Assembly: GCA_963666805.2 (NCBI GenBank)
Contig: CAXXWR010000001.1
Location: forward strand, 1-64,000
Origin: Fusibacter sp963666805
GTDB lineage: Bacteria > Bacillota > Clostridia > Peptostreptococcales > Acidaminobacteraceae
Direction of reading: 5' to 3'
Length of the DNA: 64,000 bases
The notes beneath the pieces were generated by a model. It did not search any database. It had not been told where the DNA came from and saw only the letters and a program-made list of their open reading frames with translations. This document shows positions 17,175-25,568 of this stretch, one piece after another. Made by a program: the position numbers and the translations under genes. Each line of letters begins with the position of its first letter. Position 1 is the stretch's first letter.

Positions 17175-18379
17175 TGAATGTAAAAAGATATTTAGTAAAA
17201 GATATGAATGAGGCAATGATAAAAATCAAGAATGACTTAGGTATGGATGCGGTGATTCTTAATACTAGAAAAATAAAGTCAGGTGGCCCTTTTAAGTTTT
17301 TGAAAAAACCTTTGCTTGAAGTGGTAGCAGCAGTAGATGATCCTATTGTAAAACCTGCTAGCGTACAGGAAAGGCCGCGGATTAAAGCCAGTGAATCGAT
17401 ACCAATGAAGTCTCCAGACTTAAATTTAACACCTAAAGATATGGATATTCTTGATGCGATTAAACCTAAGCATAGTGATACAAATACAGAAATGAATGAA
17501 CTTAAAGAAATGGTTTCAGCGTTGATTAAAAAGGTTGAAAATATAGAAAAGAATCAACCGAGTTCTGACGCTAAGGTGGAAGATGATTCACCTGAACAAG
17601 AATATATCAATTTATTAATGGATCTGGATATTCAAGAATCAATTGCCAAAAAAATCATGGAAATTGTTCAGAGACAAATTAACATTAATGAGAAAAATAA
17701 AGAAACGGTTCTTAACGCAATAAAAGTAATTACTCGAGAGTATTTAGGAGAAATAAAAACCATTGATAAGGATGTTTCTGAAAGTCCAAGCGTTTATATG
17801 TTTTTGGGTCCAACAGGTGTTGGTAAGACGACAACGCTTGCTAAAATTGCAGCAAGACTTTCTTTGGTTGAGAACAAGAAGGTTGGGCTTATTACTGCAG
17901 ATACTTACAGAATAGCAGCAGTAGAACAGTTAAAAACCTATAGTGAAATTCTTGGTATTCCACTTGAAGTTATCTATGAGTCATCTGAACTCAAAGATGC
18001 TCTTCATAAATTTAGTGATAAAGATTATATTTTAATTGATACAGCAGGTCGGAGTCATCGCAGTAAAGAACTTAAATCAGATTATGATGAATTGGAAAAA
18101 CATCTTAAAAAAGTGCAGATTTTTTTAGTGCTCAGTATGACTACAAGTTATAAAGAAATGAAGTCAATTATTGAATCCTATCATTTTATTGATGATTATA
18201 GACTCTTATTCACAAAACTTGATGAAGCAACAACTTATGGTAATATCTTGAACATGAAAGTATTGACAGGCAAAAATTTATCATATCTTGCAATTGGACA
18301 AAGTGTGCCTGATGATATTGAGTTAGGAAATAAAGAAAAAATTATTAACTATATCTATAATTCAGGCGGGGTAGAATAA
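17174..18379 (+). CDS. flhF: Signal recognition particle-like GTPase FlhF
   Basis: SRP-type GTPase that fixes where flagella form. The N-terminal region starts KRYLVKDMNEAMIKIKNDLGMDAVILNTRKI, a conserved FlhF basic/B domain (short anchor: DLGMDAVILNTRKI). A variable linker follows, then the NG domain. The P-loop GPTGVGKTT is at about residues 213-221, DTYRIAAVEQL is at about 246-256, and DTAGRSHRS at about 291. Length is 401. It overlaps flhA by one base (TAATG) and flhG by one base, a fixed firmicute trio. Its partner FlhG is expected to stimulate its GTPase. Confidence 0.96.
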   Translation: MNVKRYLVKDMNEAMIKIKNDLGMDAVILNTRKIKSGGPFKFLKKPLLEVVAAVDDPIVKPASVQERPRIKASESIPMKSPDLNLTPKDMDILDAIKPKHSDTNTEMNELKEMVSALIKKVENIEKNQPSSDAKVEDDSPEQEYINLLMDLDIQESIAKKIMEIVQRQININEKNKETVLNAIKVITREYLGEIKTIDKDVSESPSVYMFLGPTGVGKTTTLAKIAARLSLVENKKVGLITADTYRIAAVEQLKTYSEILGIPLEVIYESSELKDALHKFSDKDYILIDTAGRSHRSKELKSDYDELEKHLKKVQIFLVLSMTTSYKEMKSIIESYHFIDDYRLLFTKLDEATTYGNILNMKVLTGKNLSYLAIGQSVPDDIELGNKEKIINYIYNSGGVE

Positions 18380-19233
18380 TGGATCAAGCTCAAAAATTAA
18401 GAGAAATTATTGATAATACAGATAGTGAGAAGCTCGATGCTCGAATTATTACGATATCTAGTGGTAAGGGCGGTGTTGGTAAGACTAATTTCACAGTGAA
18501 TTTAGGTTTAGCTTTAGCTAAATTAGGAAAAAGAGTAACGATTATCGATGCTGACTTAGGTCTTGCAAATGTTGATGTTGTATTGGGAATTGTACCTAAA
18601 TATAATCTATCACATGTTTTGAAGGGTGATACGGATGTCAAGGACATCATTGTAAAAGGTCCCCATGATATCAATATTATTTCTGGGGGATCGGGGATTA
18701 TGGAACTGATTGATTTAGATGAGAAGCAGCTTGAGACATTAATCCATTCATTAAAATATTTTAATGATGTATCAGATTATATTCTAATAGATACAGGGGC
18801 GGGGCTTAGTAAATCAGTTCTTTCTTTTGTGGATGCTGCATCAGATGTTATAGTTGTTGTTACACCTGATCCAACGTCTATAACAGATGCCTATGCCTTG
18901 ATTAAAAACATTTCAAAAAATGAGGAAAAGAAAATAAAATTGATTATTAATCGTGTTGAATCAAATGAGGAAGGCGATGAAGTTTATATAAAAATGCAGC
19001 AAGTGGTTTCTAAATTTTTAGATCAATCATTAGAAAATTTAGGCTATATATTTGAAGACCATAATTTAAAAAAAGCTGTAAGGCGACAAGAACCTGTTAT
19101 TGAAGCCTATCCTAGAGCATTATCAAGTAAAGGTATAGAAAATATTGCATTTAATTTGGAAAATAACAGTAAATTTTCACATACTTCTACAAGTTTTAGG
19201 GGATTCATTAACCGGCTTATTAATATGATATAA
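18379..19233 (+). CDS. flhG: MinD-like ATPase FlhG (YlxH)
   Basis: ParA/MinD family ATPase that controls flagellar number together with FlhF. The N-terminal helix (about 1-20) resembles the FlhF-activating DQAQ(K)LR motif, with DQAQKLREI visible. The deviant Walker A SGKGGVGKT is at residues 28-36, and Walker A' IIDADLGLANVD at about 55-66. Length is 284, as expected. The C-terminal helix probably binds the membrane, as in MinD; this is inference. It starts at the overlap with the flhF stop. A true MinD would sit with MinC/MinE, which are not here. Confidence 0.93.
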   Translation: MDQAQKLREIIDNTDSEKLDARIITISSGKGGVGKTNFTVNLGLALAKLGKRVTIIDADLGLANVDVVLGIVPKYNLSHVLKGDTDVKDIIVKGPHDINIISGGSGIMELIDLDEKQLETLIHSLKYFNDVSDYILIDTGAGLSKSVLSFVDAASDVIVVVTPDPTSITDAYALIKNISKNEEKKIKLIINRVESNEEGDEVYIKMQQVVSKFLDQSLENLGYIFEDHNLKKAVRRQEPVIEAYPRALSSKGIENIAFNLENNSKFSHTSTSFRGFINRLINMI

Positions 19234-19244
19234 GGGGAAATAAT

Positions 19245-20006
19245 ATGGAAGGATTTCATGATTATCTCAATATTGCGGATGAGCTAGACATAATGATATT
19301 TATTGACAACAACACTTCTTTGACGCTTAAAACCGTTACTTACGAAGTGACAAGTGATAAGAAGATAGTCATATCTAATCCAGTTAAAGAAGGACATCTT
19401 TATCCGCTTGAAAACCGATATATTTACTACTTTAGGTTTTATAAAGAGAATATGGGTATGTACCTCTTTAAGGGTACTGTCGTAAAGCGTATTAAATATG
19501 ATAATTTACCAGCAGTAGAGATATTGTTGGCGTCACCGATAAAAAAAATTCAAAGGCGGCGTTTCTTTAGAGTGAGATTTATGTCAACAGGTAATTTTAT
19601 ATATAAAAGAGAATTATCTGAACAAGAGCTTGCAAGAATGAAATCAAAATTAGCGAAGAAATATAAAAATATTGATGATATTGTTATAGAAGAGACAGTG
19701 GAGGAAAAAGTACCCTTTGATACGATTGATTTAAGCGGTGGAGGCATAAAAGTGCTTTGTGATAATGCTTATCAAATCGGAGATTATGTAGAAGGAAACT
19801 TTTATATCTATAAATCTTGGGTAAATTTTAAAGGAGAAGTCACAAGAAACGATAAAAATGAGTCTGGTAAATATGAAGTGGGTATAAAGTTCTTAGAATT
19901 GGATGAGAGCACAGAAGCAAAAATCGTTTCATATGTTTTTGAAATTGAACGAAATATAATAAAAAAAGGGTTTGATGTAGATGAAAGTAAAAGTATTAGT
20001 CGTTGA
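19245..20006 (+). CDS. YcgR/YpfA-type PilZ protein, c-di-GMP-responsive flagellar brake
   Basis: Two-domain protein of 253 residues. The N-terminal YcgR-like domain (about 1-100) is followed by a PilZ domain. The c-di-GMP-binding residues are present: RRRFFRVRF at about 103-111 and the DLSGGG motif at about 162-167. In Bacillus the homologue (YpfA/MotI) slows the stator when c-di-GMP is high. Its place inside the fla/che operon supports the same role. The 3' end overlaps cheB by 26 bases in another frame, a notably long overlap. An AGGGGAAA site precedes ATG 19245. Confidence 0.92.
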   Translation: MEGFHDYLNIADELDIMIFIDNNTSLTLKTVTYEVTSDKKIVISNPVKEGHLYPLENRYIYYFRFYKENMGMYLFKGTVVKRIKYDNLPAVEILLASPIKKIQRRRFFRVRFMSTGNFIYKRELSEQELARMKSKLAKKYKNIDDIVIEETVEEKVPFDTIDLSGGGIKVLCDNAYQIGDYVEGNFYIYKSWVNFKGEVTRNDKNESGKYEVGIKFLELDESTEAKIVSYVFEIERNIIKKGFDVDESKSISR

Positions 20007-21051
20007 TGACTCCGCTTTTATGCGTAAGGTTATCACAGACATGATTCAGTCTGACGATCAACTTATGGTCGTAGGAACAGCTAAAAATGGCAAAGATGCT
20101 ATTGAGAAAGTTAAATTATTTAAACCAGATGTGGTAACGATGGATATTGAAATGCCTATACTAGATGGTTTATCAGCTCTTAAGATGATTATGGAGACTG
20201 AGCCAATACCTGTTATTATGTTGAGCAGTTTAACGAAGAAAGGTGCGGATGAAACATTAAAAGCACTTGATTTAGGTGCTTTTGATTTTATTACTAAACC
20301 TTCTTCATTGATAAAAGTGTCAACACCAGAAATCAAAGAGGAGCTGCTTTATAAGGTTAAAATTGCCAGTAAAACTAAAGTCTCTAAACCAATTGCTTCA
20401 GTGAGACCTAAAATCACATCGCGTCATGAGCTAAAAAAACCATCAATGGAGGTGGTGAATTTAGGAGGGAGTAGTCGATTTAAAAAATTAATAGCGATTG
20501 GTACTTCAACAGGTGGACCTAGGGCGCTTCAAGATGTTGTTCCTTATATTCCAGCTAATATAGATGCAGGAATTGTCATTGTACAGCATATGCCACCAGG
20601 CTTCACTAAGTCTTTAGCGGAACGTTTGGATGGAATGAGTCAAATTCATGTCAAAGAAGCAGAAGACGGTGATGTTATCAAATCGGGGTGTGCCTACTTG
20701 GCACCTGGAGATAGTCATATAAAAGTCTATAAACATTCTGGACAATTTATGATAAAATTAGATGATGGTGAAAGAGTCAGTGGACATAAACCTTCCGTCG
20801 ATGCAATGATGTACTCCATTGCTGAGTTAAATGATAAGAATGTGATAGGCGTCATCCTCACTGGAATGGGAGCTGACGGTGCAGATGGATTACGAGCTGT
20901 AAAAGAAAAGAAAGGTTATGTAATCGCTCAAGATGAAGAAAGTTGTGTGGTGTTTGGTATGCCAAAATCAACAATTAAGCTAGGTGTCGTGGATAAGGTC
21001 GTTAGCCTTTCTAATATTACAAACGAAATAATAAAAGCCATGGAGGTGTAG
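19981..21051 (+). CDS. cheB: Chemotaxis protein-glutamate methylesterase/deamidase CheB
   Basis: Removes methyl groups from (and deamidates) chemoreceptors to reset sensitivity. The N-terminal receiver domain has Asp9/Asp10 (VVDDSAFM), phosphoacceptor Asp55 (VTMDIEMP) and Lys in FITKPSS. The C-terminal esterase has catalytic Ser176 (GTSTGGP), His in IVIVQHMPPGFTK and Asp in LTGMGADGADG. Length 356. Its start lies inside the PilZ gene, 26 bases before that gene ends. The partner methyltransferase CheR is not in this window and must be elsewhere if present. cheA follows. Confidence 0.97.
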   Translation: MKVKVLVVDDSAFMRKVITDMIQSDDQLMVVGTAKNGKDAIEKVKLFKPDVVTMDIEMPILDGLSALKMIMETEPIPVIMLSSLTKKGADETLKALDLGAFDFITKPSSLIKVSTPEIKEELLYKVKIASKTKVSKPIASVRPKITSRHELKKPSMEVVNLGGSSRFKKLIAIGTSTGGPRALQDVVPYIPANIDAGIVIVQHMPPGFTKSLAERLDGMSQIHVKEAEDGDVIKSGCAYLAPGDSHIKVYKHSGQFMIKLDDGERVSGHKPSVDAMMYSIAELNDKNVIGVILTGMGADGADGLRAVKEKKGYVIAQDEESCVVFGMPKSTIKLGVVDKVVSLSNITNEIIKAMEV

Positions 21052-21056
21052 TGCAT

Positions 21057-23135
21057 ATGGATATGAGTCAATATCTAGAAATATTTATCGATGAATCAAA
21101 AGAACACTTACAGACGATGAATGAAATTTTGCTTGTGCTTGAAAATAATACTGAAGATGTCTCTCATATAGATGAGATATTTAGAATTGCACATACTTTA
21201 AAAGGAATGTCAGGCACAATGGGGTTTACAAAACTCGCTGACTTGACCCATAAGATGGAAAATGTTCTTGATTTGGTTAGAAACAATGAATTGAAAGTAA
21301 ATGCAACAATAGTAGATGTTCTTTTTGAATGTTTTGATGCTTTGGAAGAGTATGTTGATAATCTTGAAAAAACAGGGAATGAAGGTGATTTAGATTCTTC
21401 TGAACTTGTCAAGAAACTTCAAGCCATTGCTAATAGAGAATCAATAGAACCTGGTGCAAAAGACCAAACTACACAAACAAAAGAAACTGAAAGTCCAAAG
21501 AAAGAAAGTCAAGGTGAAAAAGCCCATGGCGATTTTAATCTTTCTATTAATGACGTAGAAAGTATTATTAATAAAGCTTTTGAAATGGACGTCAAAGCAT
21601 ATCTTATCAAAGTCGTGTTAGATGAAGGCTGTATGCTTAAAGCGGCACGTGCTTTTATTATTTTTAATACATTAGAACGTTTTGGTGAAATTATTAAGTC
21701 ATACCCATTGGCTGAAGAAATTGAAGATGAAAAATTTGACCAAAGCTTTGAAATACTCTATTTTTCAAAATTAGATGAAAATTATTGTAAAAGTGAACTG
21801 ATGAAAATTTCAGAAGTCAATGAAATAATAGTATTACCTCTTAGTGAAGCTGAATTTGTATCAGGTCCAGAGCCAGATGTAGAAGTTAGTCTTCCAGAAG
21901 TTGAAACCGTTTCAAGTGAGGCGGAAGTGCCTGTATCAAGAGCAAAAATTAAAAAGGCGCCTAAAGAAAATAAAAACGAAAAACCTAAAACGTCTAAGAC
22001 TGTTAGAGTTGAAATTGGTCGTCTAGATAATCTGATGAACCTTGTCAGTGAGCTTATTATCATCAAGACAAGATTAGAAGATCAAGATCAAAATTCTAAT
22101 CGTAGTAATATGGTTGAAGCTATTGAATATCTTGAAAGAATTACTACAAGCTTACATGATGCTGTTATGAAAGTTCGTATGGTACCTGTTGAAAGAACCT
22201 TTAATAGATTCCCAAGACTTGTGAGAGACTTATCTAAAGATTTAAATAAAAATGTTAAACTTTATATGTCTGGTGAAGAAACTGAAGTTGATAGAACGGT
22301 TATTGATGAAATCGGCGATCCTTTGATTCACTTAATCAGAAATTCTCTTGATCACGGTGTTGAACATCCAGATGAAAGATTAAAGGCAGGAAAAGAAGAA
22401 AATGGCTTTGTCGCTTTAAGAGCTTATCCAGATGGCAATACAGTTGTTATTGAAGTTGAAGACGATGGTAAAGGTATAAATCCAGAAATCATTGCTAGAA
22501 AAGCAGTTGAAAAAGGTGTTGCAACAGAGGAAGAAGTTGAACAAATGTCTGAAAAAGAAATTATCAATTTACTATTTGAAGCAGGATTCAGTACTGCTGA
22601 AAAAGTAACTGATATTTCCGGTAGAGGCGTGGGACTCGACGTTGTAAAATCTAAAATAGAAGCAATCAATGGTACGGTAGAAGTAGATTCAACTTTAGGT
22701 CAAGGCAGTAAGTTTATTATCAGATTACCACTTACACTTGCTATTATCCAAGCGCTTATGGTTAATTTAAAAGATGAAAAGTACGCGATTCCTCTTAATA
22801 ATATTAAGGAAATCACAACAGTTAAAACTGAAAACATCACTATGGTTCAAGACCAAGAAGTCGTACTTTACAGAAATAAAACGCTTCCAATTATTAGAAT
22901 GAAGTCAGTATTAGATATTCCTGATGACTCTGAACAATTGGATGAACTCATAACGGTTATCGTCAAAAAAGGTGAGACTGAGGCAGGTTTAGTTGTTGAT
23001 AGCTTAATTGGTCAACAAGAAATTGTAATCAAGTCACTTGGTAAATATATGACGGGTATTCGTGCTATTGCAGGTGCAACTATCTTAGGTAATGGTAGTG
23101 TAGCTCTTATTGTAGATCCAAATCAATTATTCTAA
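21057..23135 (+). CDS. cheA: Chemotaxis histidine kinase CheA
   Basis: Soluble histidine kinase of the receptor array, donating phosphate to CheY and CheB. Domains in order: Hpt/P1 with phosphoacceptor His46 (IAHTLKGMSGT); P2 at about 155-265; linker rich in Glu/Lys; P3 dimerisation from about 320 (VRVEIGRLDNLMNLVSELI); P4 catalytic with N box LIHLIRNSLDHGVEHP, G1 VEDDGKGI and G2 GRGVGLDVV; and a CheW-like P5 to the end. ATG 21057 is chosen, 8 bases after GGAGGTG; the in-frame GTG at 21051 is only 2 bases from that site. Length 692. Start is immediately after cheB. Confidence 0.97.
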   Translation: MDMSQYLEIFIDESKEHLQTMNEILLVLENNTEDVSHIDEIFRIAHTLKGMSGTMGFTKLADLTHKMENVLDLVRNNELKVNATIVDVLFECFDALEEYVDNLEKTGNEGDLDSSELVKKLQAIANRESIEPGAKDQTTQTKETESPKKESQGEKAHGDFNLSINDVESIINKAFEMDVKAYLIKVVLDEGCMLKAARAFIIFNTLERFGEIIKSYPLAEEIEDEKFDQSFEILYFSKLDENYCKSELMKISEVNEIIVLPLSEAEFVSGPEPDVEVSLPEVETVSSEAEVPVSRAKIKKAPKENKNEKPKTSKTVRVEIGRLDNLMNLVSELIIIKTRLEDQDQNSNRSNMVEAIEYLERITTSLHDAVMKVRMVPVERTFNRFPRLVRDLSKDLNKNVKLYMSGEETEVDRTVIDEIGDPLIHLIRNSLDHGVEHPDERLKAGKEENGFVALRAYPDGNTVVIEVEDDGKGINPEIIARKAVEKGVATEEEVEQMSEKEIINLLFEAGFSTAEKVTDISGRGVGLDVVKSKIEAINGTVEVDSTLGQGSKFIIRLPLTLAIIQALMVNLKDEKYAIPLNNIKEITTVKTENITMVQDQEVVLYRNKTLPIIRMKSVLDIPDDSEQLDELITVIVKKGETEAGLVVDSLIGQQEIVIKSLGKYMTGIRAIAGATILGNGSVALIVDPNQLF

Positions 23136-23147
23136 GGAGGTGTTCTT

Positions 23148-23588
23148 GTGAGTGAGATTAGAGAATTTGTTACCTATAAATTAAATCAAGAATATTATGG
23201 GATTAACATAAAAAATGTTGAAAATATAGAAAAAGTTTTACCGATTACACGTGTGCCTTATACATCAAATTATGTAAAGGGGGTTGTTAATCTAAGAGGA
23301 ATTATTGTTCCTGTTGTTGATTTGAGAGAACGGTTTGGACTTGAACCCAAAGCACCAACAGATGAATCTAGAATTATCATTATTAATTTAAAAGATTATA
23401 AAATTGGTATGCTTGTAGATGCATCATCAGAAGTACTTCAAATTTCAGAAGATGATATTGATGCGGCACCTAATGTTAAAAAAGATATTAATAATGAATT
23501 TATTAAGAATATTGGTAAAAAAGATGAACGTATTATCATGTTGATTGATTTATACAAAGTACTCAATATAGATGTAAATAATGATTAG
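23148..23588 (+). CDS. cheW: Chemotaxis coupling protein CheW
   Basis: Adaptor linking chemoreceptors to CheA. The 146-residue protein is a single CheW/SH3-like domain: EFVTYKLNQEYYGINIKNV at the start, VKGVVNLRGIIVPVVDLRERFGL in the middle, and GKKDERIIMLIDLYKVL near the end. Start GTG 23148 is preceded by AAGGAGGTG. It stands between cheA and cheC as in other firmicutes. Nothing unusual is seen. Confidence 0.97.
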   Translation: MSEIREFVTYKLNQEYYGINIKNVENIEKVLPITRVPYTSNYVKGVVNLRGIIVPVVDLRERFGLEPKAPTDESRIIIINLKDYKIGMLVDASSEVLQISEDDIDAAPNVKKDINNEFIKNIGKKDERIIMLIDLYKVLNIDVNND

Positions 23589-23597
23589 GGAGAAAAA

Positions 23598-24218
23598 ATG
23601 GCTGTTGAATTAGATAATATGAATAACAATTTAATACTAGATGTACTTAAAGAAATAGGAAATATTGGTGCAGGAAATGCAGCAACCTCTCTCGCTAAAA
23701 TGATAGATAAAAAGATTGATATGGAAGTCCCTGTAGTTAGAATTTTGGAGTTTGATGAAGTTCCAGAATTACTCGGAGGACCCGAAAATATTGTTTGTGG
23801 TATCTTCTTTAAAATTGAAGGAGATATTACAGGCAGCATTATGTTTGTTTTGGATCAGAAATCTGCCATCAATTTAGTGGATTTATTAATGCCAAGAGAA
23901 AATGCTGAATTTGATGAGTTTACTATATCAGCTCTAAAAGAGATTGGTAATATTCTTTCAGGCGCTTATGTATCATCACTTTCTGGGTTGACCAATTTAA
24001 AAATTAAAATATCAATTCCTGCCCTTGCAATTGACATGGCGGGCGCAATACTCAGTGTACCAGCTATTCAATTTGGACAATTAAGCGATAATGTCTTAAT
24101 TATTCAAAATCAATTTATTGAAACGAATGAAGCGAAGAAAGTCGATGGTTATTTCTTCCTATTACCAGATTTGGATTCATATGATGTATTGTTAGGAAGT
24201 TTAGGAGTGGCTCTATGA
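23598..24218 (+). CDS. cheC: CheY-P phosphatase CheC
   Basis: Dephosphorylates CheY-P and regulates CheD. Both conserved helices of the CheC fold with the active Glu/Asn pattern are present: LKEIGNIGAGNAATSLAKM (residues about 16-34) and LKEIGNILSGAYVSSL (about 113-128). Length 206 is typical. Having two intact sites suggests an active phosphatase. It overlaps cheD by four bases (ATGA), consistent with the two proteins acting as a pair. AGGGAG precedes ATG 23598. Confidence 0.96.
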   Translation: MAVELDNMNNNLILDVLKEIGNIGAGNAATSLAKMIDKKIDMEVPVVRILEFDEVPELLGGPENIVCGIFFKIEGDITGSIMFVLDQKSAINLVDLLMPRENAEFDEFTISALKEIGNILSGAYVSSLSGLTNLKIKISIPALAIDMAGAILSVPAIQFGQLSDNVLIIQNQFIETNEAKKVDGYFFLLPDLDSYDVLLGSLGVAL

Positions 24219-24703
24219 GTAGTACAATGATAAAGGTTGGTATGGCCGATCTTAAAGTTGCTGAATACCCAAATGCGCTTACTACCCTAGGTTTAGGGTC
24301 GTGCGTGGGTATCTGCCTTTATGATCCGATTACCAAAATTGTTGGTATGGCTCATATCATGTTGCCATCTAGCAAAGCGATTCGTAAAAATTCGAATATT
24401 GCCAAATTTGCGGATACTGCAATTGTTGAATTAATTGCACAAATGGAAAAGACAGGTGCAAGAAAATCAAGATTTAAAGCTAAAATAGCTGGTGGAGCCC
24501 AAATGTTCTCTTTCTCTTCGCAAAATGATTCAATGAAAATTGGAGAGCGTAATGCTGAAGCGGTGAGACAAATATTATCTGAATCGGGAATTCCTATTAT
24601 GGCAGATGATACGGGAGGCAATTTTGGTAGGACGATAGAATTTTACAGTGAAGGTGGAAAACTATTAATCAAAACTGCTGGCAAAGGAGTCAAAGAAATT
24701 TAG
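24215..24703 (+). CDS. cheD: Chemoreceptor glutamine deamidase CheD
   Basis: Deamidates receptor glutamines and, with CheC, forms a feedback adaptation loop. The catalytic Cys is in LGLGSCVGICLYD (about residue 30) and the His in GMAHIMLP (about 46); a Thr/Ser-containing KAKIAGGAQMF follows. Length is 162, normal for CheD. It starts within the cheC stop, so translation is coupled. sigD follows after 18 bases. Confidence 0.96.
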   Translation: MSSTMIKVGMADLKVAEYPNALTTLGLGSCVGICLYDPITKIVGMAHIMLPSSKAIRKNSNIAKFADTAIVELIAQMEKTGARKSRFKAKIAGGAQMFSFSSQNDSMKIGERNAEAVRQILSESGIPIMADDTGGNFGRTIEFYSEGGKLLIKTAGKGVKEI

Positions 24704-24721
24704 CTTGAAGGTGGTTTTTAA

Positions 24722-25456
24722 ATGACTAATGAAGAATTGTGGGTTAAATACAAAGAAAATAAAAACAAAGACGCAAAAGATGCACTTATTATCAATTACG
24801 TTTCTTTAGTCAAAATGATTGCTGGCAGGTTGTTTACCAGTTACAATGCTCATGTTGAATTTGACGATTTAATGGGCTATGGAGTTATTGGTTTGATAGA
24901 TGCAATTGAAAAATATGACCATAAAAAGAATATTAAATTCGAAACTTATGCCAATATAAGAATACGAGGAGCCATAATAGATCAAATTAGACATATGGAT
25001 TGGATTCCACGTAGTACTAGGCAAAAATATAAACGCATTGAAGAGGTTATTGAAAAGTTACAAGTAACTTATGACTATGATATTCCTGACGAAGTGATAG
25101 CAGACGAGTTAGGTATGACTGTTGCTGAGTATCAGAAGTTATTAGGGGAAGTAACGACCTATTCTGTATTATCATTAGAAGAAAAAATAGATGAAAATTC
25201 TAATTTTGATATAAAGTCAAGAACGAATGAATTTCAACCGGAAGATTATTTTTTAAATGAAGAGCTTAATCGTGAAATTGCTAAAATGATTGACAATCTT
25301 CCAGAAAAAGAAAGTTTAGTTTTAAAATTATATTATTATTCGGAAATTACCTATAAAGAGATTGCGGAAGTTCTATCTATTTCTGAATCAAGAGTATCAC
25401 AAATTCATTCGAAAGCTGTCAGCAAATTAAAAATTGCTCTTAAAGAGTTATACTAA
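24722..25456 (+). CDS. sigD: Flagellar sigma factor SigD (FliA/WhiG family, sigma-28)
   Basis: Directs transcription of late flagellar and chemotaxis genes. Region 2 is clear (FDDLMGYGVIGLIDAIEKYDHKKNIKFETYANIRIRGAIIDQIR in short: DLMGYGVIGLIDAIEKYD and FETYANIRIRGAIIDQIR). Region 3 spans about 90-150, and region 4 has LPEKESLVLKLYYYSEITYKEIAEVLSISESRVSQIHSKA (short anchor: ISESRVSQIHSKAVSKL). Length 244 is typical. As in Bacillus it is near the end of the operon, so its expression depends on transcripts reaching this far. An anti-sigma factor FlgM is not seen here. A hairpin follows the stop directly. Confidence 0.96.
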   Translation: MTNEELWVKYKENKNKDAKDALIINYVSLVKMIAGRLFTSYNAHVEFDDLMGYGVIGLIDAIEKYDHKKNIKFETYANIRIRGAIIDQIRHMDWIPRSTRQKYKRIEEVIEKLQVTYDYDIPDEVIADELGMTVAEYQKLLGEVTTYSVLSLEEKIDENSNFDIKSRTNEFQPEDYFLNEELNREIAKMIDNLPEKESLVLKLYYYSEITYKEIAEVLSISESRVSQIHSKAVSKLKIALKELY

Positions 25457-25485
25457 TCACAGATATCTGTGATTTTGTTTTCTTG
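25455..25485 (+). terminator. Probable rho-independent terminator after sigD
   Basis: A perfect 20-base palindrome (AATCACAGAT/ATCTGTGATT, 25455-25474) begins at the sigD stop codon and is followed by a T-rich tail TTGTTTTCTT. The stem is AT-rich and the palindrome leaves little loop, so efficiency is uncertain. It is the most likely end of the fla/che operon. Confidence 0.65.
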
Positions 25486-25505
25486 TGAAATATATAAATT
25501 TATAC

Positions 25506-25533
25506 TAATAATTATATAAGAATATACCGATAA
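25506..25533 (+). promoter_or_regulatory. Weak SigD-like promoter upstream of fapA
   Basis: ACCGATAA (25526-25533) resembles the sigma-28 -10 element GCCGATAA/T, with TAAT (25506-25509) as a poor TAAA -35 at a spacing one base longer than usual. It lies in the 112-base gap after the sigD hairpin and 36 bases before fapA. The match is only partial. Confidence 0.35.
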
Positions 25534-25568
25534 CTATCTTATCAAGTCATTTTATATAGGGGGATGTT

